Under the pieces are notes generated by a model that had not been told where the DNA came from, ran no database searches, and saw only the letters and a list, made by a program, of their open reading frames with translations. 64,000 nt of DNA, taken from positions 1-64,000 of the forward strand of contig JALFWW010000003.1 in NCBI GenBank assembly GCA_022786605.1, in the 5' to 3' direction. Source of the stretch: Clostridia bacterium (GTDB lineage: Bacteria > Bacillota > Clostridia > Lachnospirales > Anaerotignaceae). The number at the start of each line of letters is the position of its first letter. Within the stretch, counting starts at the first letter, position 1. Shown here piece after piece: positions 41,055 through 51,426 of this stretch. A program made the position numbers and the translations under genes.

Positions 41055-41101
41055 CTTTCTTTCCCTGTTTTAATGATTTTCTCATTTTTCGCAAATAAAA
41101 A

Positions 41102-41119
41102 AAGACTCCACAGAGCCTT
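41102..41119 (-). terminator. intrinsic terminator
   Basis: aagactc-caca-gagcctt hairpin with T-run on minus strand. Confidence 0.6.
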
Positions 41120-41120
41120 T

Positions 41121-41639
41121 TTATTCCAGATTGGTTTCTTCCTGAGGTTCCTCTCCCTCTTCTTTCGGCAGTTTGCTGCGGATGACCCCAAGAAAATAAA
41201 TCCTCGCGAAAAACACAATGACTGCTCCCACATACACCATGAAATTGATATTCAACCCCATGCCCACAGCAACAATCCCTACGGCATACAAAACCAGCAG
41301 TATTTTCCGCTGCAGCAGCAGACCATCTGCCTGTGTCCGCTTCCATATTCCCACAGTCAATCCATGGAACAGCAACATCTCCAACACCATAATGGCACCC
41401 ATAAACAGCCAGGTAAACAGTCGATGTTCTGTGTCTATAAAAAATCCTATAAAGCTCAGACATGCCGCGCAAACTCCGGCAACTGCCATGCGGCTGCCTT
41501 GGTCTTCATCCATTTTTTTCGCATCATATGCCAGCAGCAAATATCCCAGCCAGTTAGGAAGCAAATTGATGAATCCAATGCGCACATCCAGCAGCAGCAA
41601 AATTCCGCCAAGCAATATCCGATTTCTTGCCTTTTGCAT
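41121..41639 (-). CDS. predicted membrane protein of unknown function
   Basis: ORF with about four to five TM segments, adjacent to and co-directional with the next ORF. Confidence 0.65.
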   Translation of the reverse strand: MQKARNRILLGGILLLLDVRIGFINLLPNWLGYLLLAYDAKKMDEDQGSRMAVAGVCAACLSFIGFFIDTEHRLFTWLFMGAIMVLEMLLFHGLTVGIWKRTQADGLLLQRKILLVLYAVGIVAVGMGLNINFMVYVGAVIVFFARIYFLGVIRSKLPKEEGEEPQEETNLE

Positions 41640-42470
41640 TTATACCGCCTCCTTCATGTGCAAAATGCGGTAAATCTCCACGACACTCCACTCCGGCACA
41701 TATCTGGCGCTTTCTTCCATGAAAAACCGCATGGGTTTTCCATCAGCTCCTACACCTTCCAGTACAGGCTTCAACGCCAATACACTGTGGGAACGGACAT
41801 CGTCTTCAGGTATCACAAACTGTGTCTGCATATAAAACGTATCATTTTTTTCCTGTACAAGGGGGAATGTAATTTCATTCCCGTTCTGATCTGTCACAGT
41901 CAGCAGGTCACCATAGGCATCTTGCAAGGGCATATTCACACCTGTCAGTGTTACATCCTCCAGAAATGTCTTTTCATAACTATTATAGGGAATATGATCG
42001 AAAAAAACAATGCCCTCATCAGCCCAATCTTCCCTTGGTATCTTGCTTTCAGCAAATATGTGAAGTTCTCCCACATCCGCCAGTGTTTCGGTTCCGTCGG
42101 ACCACTTGATCTGCATCTGCGTCAATATCATTTCGTTTTCTATGGGCAATTCATCTAAAAAATCATAGGTCAGCGCAAATGTCCGTACAGAATAGGTGCC
42201 GCGCGTTTTTTCTTCCATACACCAGAATGGCTCCTCGCCGGAAATATCCTCGCCCAATTCCGGCCAGAATACCCATACTGGTGTCCGTTGGTCATCTTCG
42301 TTTGCAATATAGTAAAATTTATTCAGATTCCCGTCACCTTGCTCCGCCGTAAAGACATGGGTCAGAAAAACAGGTTCCTTCAGATACGCCAGTCGAAACA
42401 CCATAAAATTCATGATAAATACCAAAAGAATAACTCCAAGCAGTATTGGCAGTTCCCTTGTTTTTTTCAT
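41640..42470 (-). CDS. predicted membrane-anchored protein of unknown function
   Basis: ORF with N-terminal TM (ILLGVILLVFIMNFMVF), abutting the previous ORF. Confidence 0.65.
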   Translation of the reverse strand: MKKTRELPILLGVILLVFIMNFMVFRLAYLKEPVFLTHVFTAEQGDGNLNKFYYIANEDDQRTPVWVFWPELGEDISGEEPFWCMEEKTRGTYSVRTFALTYDFLDELPIENEMILTQMQIKWSDGTETLADVGELHIFAESKIPREDWADEGIVFFDHIPYNSYEKTFLEDVTLTGVNMPLQDAYGDLLTVTDQNGNEITFPLVQEKNDTFYMQTQFVIPEDDVRSHSVLALKPVLEGVGADGKPMRFFMEESARYVPEWSVVEIYRILHMKEAV

Positions 42471-42709
42471 GATATCCCGGCTCCTTTCCTGTCTGATTCA
42501 GCTTCAGTATAACAGAAAGTTTTTGACAAAAACAACATTTTCTATGGACTTTTTCATATTCCTTCAGAAAAAATACTTTTTTCTCTGCAAAAAACTTCTT
42601 TTTCCTTACAGATATTGGAAATCATAGCAAGAAACAACAATTCCAAAAATACAGTATCCATTTTTTCCATCGCTGTCAAATATATGGCTTTGCATTTGTG
42701 TGTAAAAAA

Positions 42710-42738
42710 ATCCCGAAGACCCATAGGATCTTCGGGAT
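42710..42738 (-). terminator. terminator of rplM-rpsI transcript
   Basis: atcccgaaga...tcttcgggat hairpin with T-run on minus strand. Confidence 0.88.
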
Positions 42739-42757
42739 GATGTTCCCAGATAAATGA

Positions 42758-43150
42758 TTATCTCTTGGAGAACTGAGGAGCACGTCTTGCTGCTTTGAGA
42801 CCGTATTTCTTTCTTTCTTTCATACGAGGGTCTCTTGTCAGGAAGCCAGCTTTTTTCAGAGCGGGTCTGAAGTCGCCGTCAGCCTGCAGCAGAGCTCTGG
42901 AGATGCCGTGTCTGATAGCACCTGCCTGACCTGTGAAGCCACCGCCGTGTACGTTCACCAGAACGTCGAATTTAGCTGTTGTTGCTGTCAGTTCCAGGGG
43001 CTGACGAACAATAACTTTCAGTGTTTCCAGACCGAAATATTCATCAATGTCTCTTTTGTTGATTGTGATTTTGCCGTTACCGGGTACCAGGTAAACTCTA
43101 GCTACAGAAGATTTTCTTCTGCCTGTGCCGTAATATCTAGCTGCTGCCAT
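42758..43150 (-). CDS. rpsI: 30S ribosomal protein S9
   Basis: [16 protein letters not shown]...[17 protein letters not shown]. Confidence 0.98.
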   Translation of the reverse strand: MAAARYYGTGRRKSSVARVYLVPGNGKITINKRDIDEYFGLETLKVIVRQPLELTATTAKFDVLVNVHGGGFTGQAGAIRHGISRALLQADGDFRPALKKAGFLTRDPRMKERKKYGLKAARRAPQFSKR

Positions 43151-43168
43151 GATGCCTTCCTCCTTCGA

Positions 43169-43606
43169 TTAAAATTTCAGTTCCAGTGCTTCAGGTTTCT
43201 GCGCTGCGTGGGGATGTTCTGCGCCAGCATATACATGCAGTTTGCTGAACATTTTTCTGCCCAGAGCGTTTTTAGGAAGCATACCTTTTACAGCATGTTC
43301 GATGACTCTTTCAGGGTGTGTTTCCAGCATTTTGTCCAGTCTTACTGTTTTCAGACCACCGATGTAGCCTGTGTGGTGGTGATACAGTTTCTGTGTCAGT
43401 TTTTTACCTGTCACAGCTACCTTTTCAGCGTTTACAACGATTACATAGTCGCCCATGTCCACGTTGGGTGCATACTGGGGTTTGTTTTTACCTCTTAAGA
43501 TGTTTGCGATTTCGGAAGCCAGACGGCCCAGTGTCAGGTCTGTTGCGTCAACAACGTACCATTTTTTTGTTACATCTGCTTCTTTCGCAATGTAAGTAGT
43601 TCTCAT
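43169..43606 (-). CDS. rplM: 50S ribosomal protein L13
   Basis: [34 protein letters not shown]. Confidence 0.98.
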   Translation of the reverse strand: MRTTYIAKEADVTKKWYVVDATDLTLGRLASEIANILRGKNKPQYAPNVDMGDYVIVVNAEKVAVTGKKLTQKLYHHHTGYIGGLKTVRLDKMLETHPERVIEHAVKGMLPKNALGRKMFSKLHVYAGAEHPHAAQKPEALELKF

Positions 43607-43639
43607 GGTCTTTTACCTCCCTTATATTATTTTCCTTTG

Positions 43640-43770
43640 ACTCTTTGACTTTACGAACGATACGGGAATACCGCCGCAATCTCCATTATGTGATCTGCAC
43701 ATAACTTATTGAGTCCCACCTTGAGAAACATATATTCAAAGCGTGAAACACGCTTCAAAATCAAAATAAC
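43640..43770 (-). promoter_or_regulatory. candidate structured leader upstream of rplM (L13-leader-like)
   Basis: Upstream region with GAAGCGTGTTTCACGCTTT hairpin and GTTATGTGCAGATCACATAA hairpin on minus strand. Class not assignable by eye. Confidence 0.35.
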
Positions 43771-43815
43771 AGCTTTATTATTATAATACCTGAAAATGCC
43801 GCTGTCAAGGGATTT

Positions 43816-44565
43816 TTAAGGCAAATCGTAATAAATTTCCCGTAAAGTCAAGCCTTGAGGCTCTGCTGTCTGCCCTGCCTGTCTGCGGTCTTTGCCGGCA
43901 ATGATTTCTGCCACCTTTTCCGGCTGGATTTTCCCCTGTCCCACAGCAATGAGGGTACCAGCCAAAATCCGTACCATATTATACAAAAAGCCATCCCCAG
44001 TTACCAAAATGCGGATATGAGACCCCTCCTGCTCCACATGGCAGTCAAAAATGGTACGAACGGTAGTGGAAACAGAACTGCCTGCGGCGCAGAATGCCGC
44101 AAAATCGTGGGTTCCCACAAAAGCCTTTGCCCCTTCGTTCATTTTTTCCAAATCCAAAGGAGTATATACAAATGTGCTGTAGAGCCGTTCCTTGGGATTT
44201 TTATAGGGGCTCTGGTAGATATGATATTCGTATGTTTTTTTGATACAGTCATAGCGCGGGTGGAAATCCCTAGGCACTTCCCTTGCCGCTGTCACCACAA
44301 TATCCTCCGGCAAAAAGGGACGGATAGCCAAAGGGATTTTTTCCGGCGGAATGGTAGTTTCCACATCAATAACCGCACGCTGCCCCAAAGCGTGAACGCC
44401 TCTGTCTGTGCGACTGGCACCAATACATTCCAGTTCTGGATCGCGAAAGAGGGTCCGCAGGGCTTTTTCCACTTCCCCCTCCACCGTCAGCACTTCCGGC
44501 GATTTCTGTTTCTGCCACCCACTGTAACGGGTGCCGTCATATGCGATTGTCAGTAATATCCTCAT
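43816..44565 (-). CDS. truA: tRNA pseudouridine(38-40) synthase TruA
   Basis: IAYDGTRYSGWQKQ, GASRTDRGVHALGQ. Confidence 0.96.
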   Translation of the reverse strand: MRILLTIAYDGTRYSGWQKQKSPEVLTVEGEVEKALRTLFRDPELECIGASRTDRGVHALGQRAVIDVETTIPPEKIPLAIRPFLPEDIVVTAAREVPRDFHPRYDCIKKTYEYHIYQSPYKNPKERLYSTFVYTPLDLEKMNEGAKAFVGTHDFAAFCAAGSSVSTTVRTIFDCHVEQEGSHIRILVTGDGFLYNMVRILAGTLIAVGQGKIQPEKVAEIIAGKDRRQAGQTAEPQGLTLREIYYDLP

Positions 44566-45596
44566 GGGTTTTGTTTCCCCTTTCTCTTTTTCCAATACCA
44601 TGCCAAAAGCCCCACTACAGCCGTCATAGCGTAACAGCAGACCGCCCGCAGCAAAAGCCCTTTGGCAGGACCCACACCAAAGCGGTTCAAAAAGGCATCC
44701 TGCACATAATACAGGAAAATGCCATGATACAAATACAAATAAAAACTCATACGGTCAATGCCCTGCACCACGTTCCACGCCATAACACGTTCTGCCAGAT
44801 GTTTCCCCAACCAAAACACAAACAATATGGCACAAAACACATAAAGGGTATGGACATCCTCCAGAAAGGACACCCAGAAAAAGCCACGGCTGCTGGCATA
44901 ACTCAAAAGCCCGTCAGCCAGTGCAAAAACCACAAAGCCAGTCAGCAACACGCCCTGATTTTTCCCAATGCCTTCCAGAAATCTGTCGTAATATTTCCCA
45001 GCGTAACAGCCCAATACCCAATAAGCAAGATAGAATGTAAATACACGGTCATTATAGATAAATTCCGTTCCCGGAGAAATCAATCCAATCATGGCAGGCA
45101 GTCCACCATGGAACAGGCGCATCAAAAGTACAGATGCCAAGGCCGCTACCCAAAAATCTACTTTTTCCGTCATTTTCCGCCACAAAGGCATCAAGAGATA
45201 AAACTGAAAAATGATGATGACGAAATAAAAAGGTGAAATCATATTTCCCAGGAGCAAAGATTCTACCAAAAATCCAAAATCAAAGGTATAATACCCCAAA
45301 TCAATGAGTCCCAAATAGGAAATGATGACGGCAATGACATAAGGTATGCCAATTTTCCGTATCCTGCCCCAGAGAAAAGAGCCATAGGAAAAAGCACCTT
45401 CCTTACGGAAATATTTCAGGGCAGACAGGAAGATAAATCCCTGCACCACAAAGGCAGACAGCCGCCAAGGCATATACACTCCAAAAAAGGAGATATTTTC
45501 CTTAGGCAGTCCTGTCACCGCCACAGAACAAATATGAATCCACATGACCAACAGGCAAAGCACCACGTTGACAAATGAAATTTCCCGATTTCGCAT
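44562..45596 (-). CDS. acyltransferase family protein (Acyl_transf_3-like)
   Basis: Multi-TM, REISFVNVVLCLLVMWIHI start typical of family 3 membrane acyltransferases. Confidence 0.82.
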   Translation of the reverse strand: MRNREISFVNVVLCLLVMWIHICSVAVTGLPKENISFFGVYMPWRLSAFVVQGFIFLSALKYFRKEGAFSYGSFLWGRIRKIGIPYVIAVIISYLGLIDLGYYTFDFGFLVESLLLGNMISPFYFVIIIFQFYLLMPLWRKMTEKVDFWVAALASVLLMRLFHGGLPAMIGLISPGTEFIYNDRVFTFYLAYWVLGCYAGKYYDRFLEGIGKNQGVLLTGFVVFALADGLLSYASSRGFFWVSFLEDVHTLYVFCAILFVFWLGKHLAERVMAWNVVQGIDRMSFYLYLYHGIFLYYVQDAFLNRFGVGPAKGLLLRAVCCYAMTAVVGLLAWYWKKRKGKQNP

Positions 45597-45615
45597 GTTT
45601 TCCCCTCCCGAAAAC

Positions 45616-45794
45616 AAAAGGTGTTGACTTTATAAAAAAATAGCCGGAATCCTTAGGAATCAAAGGGCTTCCAGCTATCTTCTTTTTACTTGAATGATTA
45701 TAAGGAATGTTTTACGGTCCGTTTCCCTTCAGAAATCAAGAAAAAGACAACTATCGTTTTTGAATGGAAACCTGTTTTTTGCCAACACCCTTTT
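45616..45794. repeat. dispersed intergenic repeat, copy D
   Basis: Ends aaaaggtgttg / caacaccctttt are inverted. Stem agccggaatcctt...gggcttccagct, tail gtttcccttcagaaatcaagaaaaag. Confidence 0.75.
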
Positions 45795-45796
45795 TC

Positions 45797-46621
45797 TCAA
45801 ATCATAAATGGCAGATAATTCCCCGCAATACGCAGTGCCACCACAAACACAAGATACACTGCCGTCAGCACAACTGCCCGATAATCCCGATTTTCCAGAT
45901 GCATCACATTCATACGTGTTCTGTGTTCATCCCCATGGTAACATCTGGCTTCCATAGCCATGGCAAGTTCTTCTGCCCGGCGGAATGCGGAAATGAACAG
46001 AGGTACCAGAATGGGAATCATACTCTTAGCTTTCTGCATCAGGTTCCCGGTATCAAAGTCTGCACCTCTTGCCTGCTGTGCTTTGATGATCTTATCTGTT
46101 TCATCCAGCAGTGTAGGAATGAAACGCAGTGCAATGGTCATCATCATAGCGATTTCATGGGCAGGCACACCAATGCGTTTCAAAGGACGCAGGATGTACT
46201 CAATGCCGTCTGTAAGCTGGATGGGTGTTGTGGTCAGTGTCAGTACAGAGGAGCCCACAATGAGCAGTACCAGACGCACACACATTTTCACAGCCATGTA
46301 AATGCCTTCCCATGTGAGATGCAGGAAGCCAAATTCCCAGATCACCCGTTCCCCTTGAGTCAAAAAGAGGTTGATGACCGCTGTAAAGAGAATGATGATG
46401 ACGATACTTTTCAGCCCTCTTAACATAAATTTCAAAGGCACTTTGGATACTTTGATCACCACGCCCAAAATGGCTGTCACGCAGACATAAGCCGCAAGGG
46501 TATTGACTACGAACAGCGAAATGATAAACAAAAATGTCACGACAATTTTGACTCTGGCATCCAGCCGATGAATCGGCGATTCTGCCGGATAATATTGTCC
46601 GATGGTTATATCCCGAATCAT
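45797..46621 (-). CDS. ecfT: energy-coupling factor transporter transmembrane protein EcfT
   Basis: LDARVKIV, RRAEELAMAMEARCY EcfT motifs; gene order. Confidence 0.94.
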   Translation of the reverse strand: MIRDITIGQYYPAESPIHRLDARVKIVVTFLFIISLFVVNTLAAYVCVTAILGVVIKVSKVPLKFMLRGLKSIVIIILFTAVINLFLTQGERVIWEFGFLHLTWEGIYMAVKMCVRLVLLIVGSSVLTLTTTPIQLTDGIEYILRPLKRIGVPAHEIAMMMTIALRFIPTLLDETDKIIKAQQARGADFDTGNLMQKAKSMIPILVPLFISAFRRAEELAMAMEARCYHGDEHRTRMNVMHLENRDYRAVVLTAVYLVFVVALRIAGNYLPFMI

Positions 46622-47475
46622 GATTTCACCTGCTTTGCCAGTTTTAATAATACTTCTTTTGCTTCTTTGACGGTATATACGTCTGTGGGCACATCAAAGC
46701 CCCGTTTTTTCAGCTCCGCGAACACATAGCTTACCTGAGGAGCCGCCAGACCCATCTGTTCCAGTTCTTCCACATGGGAGAAAATTTCCTTGGGTGTGCC
46801 CTGCATAGCCGCCTTGCCGCGGTGCATTACGATGATACGATCCACCAGCTTTGCCACGTCCTCCATACTGTGACTCACCAGAATGACGGTGATGCCCCGT
46901 TTGTCATGGAGGTCTTTGATTGCCTGGAGGATTTCGTCACGACCTTTAGGGTCCAGACCTGCTGTGGGCTCGTCCAGAATGAGGACTTCGGGATTCATGG
47001 CAAGCACCCCCGCAATGGCTACACGGCGTTTCTGACCGCCGGAAAGCTCAAAGGGGGACTTTTCGTAAATCTCCTCAGAAATACCAACGGTTTCCAATGC
47101 GGAAACCACGTTTCGATGGATTTCTTCCTCTGTCAGTTTCAGGTTTGTAGGACCAAAAGCCACATCTTTATATACTGTCATTTCAAAAAGCTGGTATTCG
47201 GGATACTGGAAGGCCAGACCAATACGGCGGCGCACTTCCTTCAGCTTTGTTTTGTCTTTATGAATGTTTTCCCCGTCCAGCAGGATTTCCCCGGATGTAG
47301 GAGAAATGATGCCGTTGAGATGCTGGATCAATGTGGACTTGCCGGAGCCTGTATGACCGATGAGGCCAATGAACTCCCCTTTCTGGATTTCCAGTGTCAC
47401 ATCATCCAAAGCAACTTTTTCGAATGCCGTACCGGGATTGTAAACATGGGTCAAGTGGTTGATTTTAATTGACAT
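46618..47475 (-). CDS. ecfA2: energy-coupling factor transporter ATP-binding protein EcfA2
   Basis: [26 protein letters not shown]; position in ecfA1-ecfA2-ecfT. Confidence 0.94.
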   Translation of the reverse strand: MSIKINHLTHVYNPGTAFEKVALDDVTLEIQKGEFIGLIGHTGSGKSTLIQHLNGIISPTSGEILLDGENIHKDKTKLKEVRRRIGLAFQYPEYQLFEMTVYKDVAFGPTNLKLTEEEIHRNVVSALETVGISEEIYEKSPFELSGGQKRRVAIAGVLAMNPEVLILDEPTAGLDPKGRDEILQAIKDLHDKRGITVILVSHSMEDVAKLVDRIIVMHRGKAAMQGTPKEIFSHVEELEQMGLAAPQVSYVFAELKKRGFDVPTDVYTVKEAKEVLLKLAKQVKS

Positions 47476-48332
47476 ATCGCACCTACCATTTCTTCAATCG
47501 TTAATATATCCGCAGGCAGGTCAATGCCTTCCTTCCGCAGCAAATAAGCCACTTCCGTCACCTGCGGCACGTCCAGACCATATTTCTGCAGTGTTTCTAC
47601 CTGAGAGAAAATCTCTTTCGGTGTGCCCTGCATCACCAAGTCCCCGTCATCAATGACAAAGACCTTGTCTGCCCGTACGGCTTCATCCATATAATGGGTA
47701 ATAAGGATCATAGTGATCCCTTCTTCCCGATTCAATCTTTCAATGGTTTCCATGACATCTCTGCGTCCCACAGGGTCCAGCATGGCTGTAGGCTCGTCCA
47801 GCACGATGCACTGGGGCTTCATTGCCAATACCCCTGCAATGGCGATACGCTGTTTCTGACCGCCAGAGAGCTTAGAGGGGGTATGGGTGGCATATTCCGT
47901 CATGCGCACCGTTGCCAGCGCATCATCTACACGCTTACGGATTTCCTTAGGCTCCACACCCATATTTTCAGGACCGAAGGCAATGTCTTCTTCCACCACT
48001 GTAGCTACCAACTGGTTATCGGGATTCTGGAATACCATCCCCGCTGTCTGGCGGATTTCCCAAACCAGTTCGTCATTTTTTGTATCCATATCATCTACCC
48101 AAAGGGTACCGCCGGTGGGCTGCACCAGAGCGTTGATATGTTTCGCAAAGGTAGATTTACCGGAGCCGTTATGTCCCAGCACCGCCACAAAATCACCTTT
48201 GTTGATTTCAATGTTTACGTTTTTCAAGGCCGCAACCTTTTCTTCCACTGTACCATGATCCGTTTCCAAAACCCTTACATATTGGTAAGTCAGATCTTTG
48301 GCCTTCACCATTTTCATTGCTTCTTTGTTCAC
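47451..48332 (-). CDS. ecfA1: energy-coupling factor transporter ATP-binding protein EcfA1
   Basis: [38 protein letters not shown] 8 nt before a GTG start. Confidence 0.94.
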   Translation of the reverse strand: MNKEAMKMVKAKDLTYQYVRVLETDHGTVEEKVAALKNVNIEINKGDFVAVLGHNGSGKSTFAKHINALVQPTGGTLWVDDMDTKNDELVWEIRQTAGMVFQNPDNQLVATVVEEDIAFGPENMGVEPKEIRKRVDDALATVRMTEYATHTPSKLSGGQKQRIAIAGVLAMKPQCIVLDEPTAMLDPVGRRDVMETIERLNREEGITMILITHYMDEAVRADKVFVIDDGDLVMQGTPKEIFSQVETLQKYGLDVPQVTEVAYLLRKEGIDLPADILTIEEMVGAICQLKSTT

Positions 48333-48502
48333 CTTTTTCCTCCGCGAAATGTTTATTTTCCGCATTTATAAAGTCTATGGTAAAATAACTCACAGCTATC
48401 AATAAGATACCTTTTTTCCGCGGAAAAGTCAAGAAAAAACCTTGTTTGTGGCTTTTCGATTCCCCCATGGCGAAACCTTAAAACCGCGATATTTTCTGAG
48501 TC

Positions 48503-49129
48503 TTACGGTTTCCTTCCTTTACAAAAAAACATAACGGGATGGATTTGATGCCAATACACCTGAAAAAAACCCTGATCTTCCATCAAACGGCAAATCTCAC
48601 GGCGACCATATGTATGTACATCCCCCATGTGCAGCCATTTGAGCAGAAATCTGTTTTCCAAAGCACGTATCCATCTGTTTTTCACATACATATCATAAAG
48701 CAAAAATCTGCCGCCCGGACGCAGTACCCGATATACCTCCTCCAGAACACCTTCTGGATTTGGATAATGATGAAAACTCTGCATACAAAGAACCACATCA
48801 AAAAACTGATCTGGATAAGGCAGGAATTCCGCGTCACCCACACAAAAAGCCGTATCTGGAATTTGTTTCTCCTTCGCTATGCGAATCATTTCCGATGACA
48901 AATCCAGTCCCCATAGCATCATATGCGGATGCTTCCTGCGTAGCAGCCGAATCATCTCCCCTGTCCCGCAGCCTAAATCCAGCAGCCTTTCCGTTTTATA
49001 TCGCCTTAGTTCTTTCTCCGCAAAGGCATAGCACATTTTCGGAAACTTAGAAACAGTTGTAGTGGCTTTTACATCATAATATGCCGCCTGATTATCAAAA
49101 TGTTTTCTTGAAAGGGCTTTGTAGTCCAT
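48503..49129 (-). CDS. class I SAM-dependent methyltransferase
   Basis: LLDLGCGTGEMIRLL, VLRPGGRFLLYD. Confidence 0.9.
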   Translation of the reverse strand: MDYKALSRKHFDNQAAYYDVKATTTVSKFPKMCYAFAEKELRRYKTERLLDLGCGTGEMIRLLRRKHPHMMLWGLDLSSEMIRIAKEKQIPDTAFCVGDAEFLPYPDQFFDVVLCMQSFHHYPNPEGVLEEVYRVLRPGGRFLLYDMYVKNRWIRALENRFLLKWLHMGDVHTYGRREICRLMEDQGFFQVYWHQIHPVMFFCKGRKP

Positions 49130-49172
49130 AAAATCACCTCTTTTACCTTATTGGTTAGCAATAACTAACTAA

Positions 49173-49201
49173 AGGATATGCCGAGATGCGCAAAATGTCA
49201 A
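49173..49201 (-). promoter_or_regulatory. methyltransferase promoter (TTGACA-N17-TATCCT) with downstream inverted repeat TTAGTTATTGCTAA
   Basis: Minus strand TTGACATTTTGCGCATCTCGGCATATCCTTTAGTTAGTTATTGCTAACC. Confidence 0.6.
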
Positions 49202-49235
49202 GGCAGGAACGGTTTTTTCTTTTCTGAGATATTCC

Positions 49236-49312
49236 TGTAACAAAAGCGCAACGAAGATGTAACGGTAACTTTACCTGCCTGTAACCTATGCATGATTTTT
49301 TTGTGGTATGAT
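49236..49312 (+). promoter_or_regulatory. 11-bp-periodic TGTAAC direct repeats plus extended -10 (TGG-TATGAT)
   Basis: TGTAAC at 49236, 49258 and 49280 with weaker CGCAAC (49247) and CTTTAC (49269) in phase. TGGTATGAT at 49304-49312. Confidence 0.6.
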
Positions 49313-49355
49313 ACTGACATGAAAAGAAAAAATTCGACAAAGGAGGTTTTCCAGT

Positions 49356-49529
49356 ATGAACATGAAAAAATTAGTAATTGCAGCAACCGTAGTATTTTCC
49401 CTGTCTTTTGCCACAAGCATGACTTATGCTTTTCAGGCATCAAACGCATTGGAAAACGCTCCTGTCGCGGAAACATCCACACCGGAAGAATCTCTGGCAC
49501 TGATTACCGCCAATACTTCCACTTATTAA
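49356..49529 (+). CDS. small secreted peptide, 57 aa (not in supplied ORF track)
   Basis: AGGAGG at 49341-49346, ATG, translation MNMKKLVIAATVVFSLSFATSMTYAFQASNALENAPVAETSTPEESLALITANTSTY*. Signal peptide and downstream terminator. Confidence 0.75.
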   Translation: MNMKKLVIAATVVFSLSFATSMTYAFQASNALENAPVAETSTPEESLALITANTSTY

Positions 49530-49572
49530 ACGCAAATAAGCATCACATTCATTGTATATCTCCTTACCTAAT

Positions 49573-49608
49573 AAAAAAGCCGAAATCCTTAAGGATATCG
49601 GCTTTTTT
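49573..49608 (+). terminator. terminator of small secreted peptide gene (possibly bidirectional)
   Basis: aaaaaagccgaaatccttaaggatatcggctttttt. Confidence 0.85.
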
Positions 49609-49649
49609 ATGTTCTCTGATAAAACAATGCCATAAAAAGCAAAAAAGAC

Positions 49650-49796
49650 AGACAGAAAACATTTTTTACTGATTTCTGAACGGAAACTGCGGCAGCTGGC
49701 TCCAGAAGAAAACGCGTCTGAAAAATCCAAAAAAATAAGCTGGAACCCTTGCTCAAGGATTCCAGCTATATTTCTGTCTCTTATGAAGCAGCACCT
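49650..49796. repeat. dispersed intergenic repeat, copy E (inverted orientation)
   Basis: Reverse complement: GCTGCTTCATAAGA, stem AGCTGGAATCCTTGAGCAAGGGTTCCAGCTT, tail GTTTCCGTTCAGAAATCAGTAAAAAATGTTTTCTG. Stem plus T-run also serves as a terminator after rplQ. Confidence 0.7.
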
Positions 49797-49823
49797 AATC
49801 GTGTCTGCCTGAATTCATAAAAA

Positions 49824-50366
49824 TTAAACCAGTTCGATGATAACTTCCATCGCACCGTCGCCTTTACGAGCGCCCAGTTTCACAATTCTTGTGTAACCGC
49901 CGTTACGACCAGCGTATTTAGGAGCGATTTCGTCGAACATTTTTGCAGCCATGTCAACTTTTTTGCTGTTCTTTCTTACTTTCTTGCCATCAGCAGGAAC
50001 TTCTGTAACAGGGTACAGGTAAGCCAGCATCTGACGTCTAGCTGCCAGTCTGGAAGGTTTATCCTTCTTAACTGTTTTCTTAACTTCGTCATAAACAGTT
50101 ACTTTTTTGCCGTTTACAACTTCTTTCACTCTTTTGCCGTTCGCGTCTTTTTTCGCTACTTTTGCTGTTACTTCAACTTCTTCGAAGTTTTCTCTTTCTT
50201 TCACAGCCAGAGTGATCAGTTTTTCAGCGATTCTTCTTACTTCTTTCGCTCTTGTTTCTGTTGTTTTGATTTTACCGTGGTACAACAGGTTTGTAACCTG
50301 GTTTCTCAGCAGAGCTTTTCTCTGAGGAGTTGTTTTACCCAGTTTTCTATATCCGGATGCATGCAT
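49824..50366 (-). CDS. rplQ: 50S ribosomal protein L17 (long form, 180 aa)
   Basis: [50 protein letters not shown]...[25 protein letters not shown]. Confidence 0.97.
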   Translation of the reverse strand: MHASGYRKLGKTTPQRKALLRNQVTNLLYHGKIKTTETRAKEVRRIAEKLITLAVKERENFEEVEVTAKVAKKDANGKRVKEVVNGKKVTVYDEVKKTVKKDKPSRLAARRQMLAYLYPVTEVPADGKKVRKNSKKVDMAAKMFDEIAPKYAGRNGGYTRIVKLGARKGDGAMEVIIELV

Positions 50367-50466
50367 TGTTGAATCCTCCTTGTTCTCACCTGCAAAACTT
50401 ACCCCGACCCCACTGCTTCTTCGGGCTTACGTGTGTCGTAATTTCGCAGTAAATAATAGTAGCCGA

Positions 50467-51426
50467 TTATTCGTCGCTGGGTCTGAGTGCCAGTCCCAGT
50501 TCCGCCATTTTGTTCAGTACTTCTTCCAGGGACTTGCGGCCCAGGTTTCTTACCTTCATCATTTCTTCTTCTGTCTTGTTTGCCAGGTCTTCCACAGTGT
50601 TGATGCCTGCACGTTTCAGGCAGTTGTAAGAACGCACGGACAGATCCAGTTCTTCAATGCTCATTTCCAGAACTTTTTCTTTCTTGCCTTCTTCTTTTTC
50701 CACCATGATGGAAGCATCTTTCGCATTGTCAGAAAGATCGATGAACAGGTTCAAATGCTCATTCAGAATCTTTGCACCGTAGCTAACTGCATCGTCGGGC
50801 GCAATGGTTCCGTTTGTCCAGACTTCCAGAGAGAGCTTGTCATAGTCAGTGATCTGACCAACACGAGTATTTTCAACCAAGAAGTTTACTCTTGTAACAG
50901 GTGTGAAAATACTGTCTACCGGAAGCATGCCGATTGGCTGATCGTCTTTTTTGTTCTTGTCGGCACCAACATAGCCGCGGCCTTTCTGAATGGTGATTTC
51001 CATATACAGTTTGCTGCCAGGGCCACCGGAAAGTGTCGCAATGTGATGGTCAGGGTTCAGGATTTCGATGTCGCTGTCTGCTTTGATGTCAGAGCCTTTG
51101 ACTTCGCCTTCGCCTTCCATGTCAATGTACGCAATTTTCGGTTCGTTGCCTTCGCTGGTGTTTTTGATTGCCAGCCCTTTCAGATTCAGGATGATTTCTG
51201 TAACGTCTTCTTTCACGCCGGGAATCACGCTAAATTCATGAAGTACGCCGTCAATTTTTACGTTGCTGACTGCTGCGCCAGGCAGGGAAGAAAGCAGGAT
51301 TCTTCTCAGGGAGTTGCCCAGAGTTGTGCCATAGCCTCTTTCCAGAGGTTCTACCACAAATTTGCCATAAGTTCCGTCCGGTGCCATCTCAGCAATTTCA
51401 ATGCGAGGTTTCTCAAATTCAAACAC
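50467..51426 (-). CDS. rpoA: DNA-directed RNA polymerase subunit alpha
   Basis: [28 protein letters not shown], alpha-[22 protein letters not shown]. Confidence 0.98.
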   Translation of the reverse strand: MFEFEKPRIEIAEMAPDGTYGKFVVEPLERGYGTTLGNSLRRILLSSLPGAAVSNVKIDGVLHEFSVIPGVKEDVTEIILNLKGLAIKNTSEGNEPKIAYIDMEGEGEVKGSDIKADSDIEILNPDHHIATLSGGPGSKLYMEITIQKGRGYVGADKNKKDDQPIGMLPVDSIFTPVTRVNFLVENTRVGQITDYDKLSLEVWTNGTIAPDDAVSYGAKILNEHLNLFIDLSDNAKDASIMVEKEEGKKEKVLEMSIEELDLSVRSYNCLKRAGINTVEDLANKTEEEMMKVRNLGRKSLEEVLNKMAELGLALRPSDE

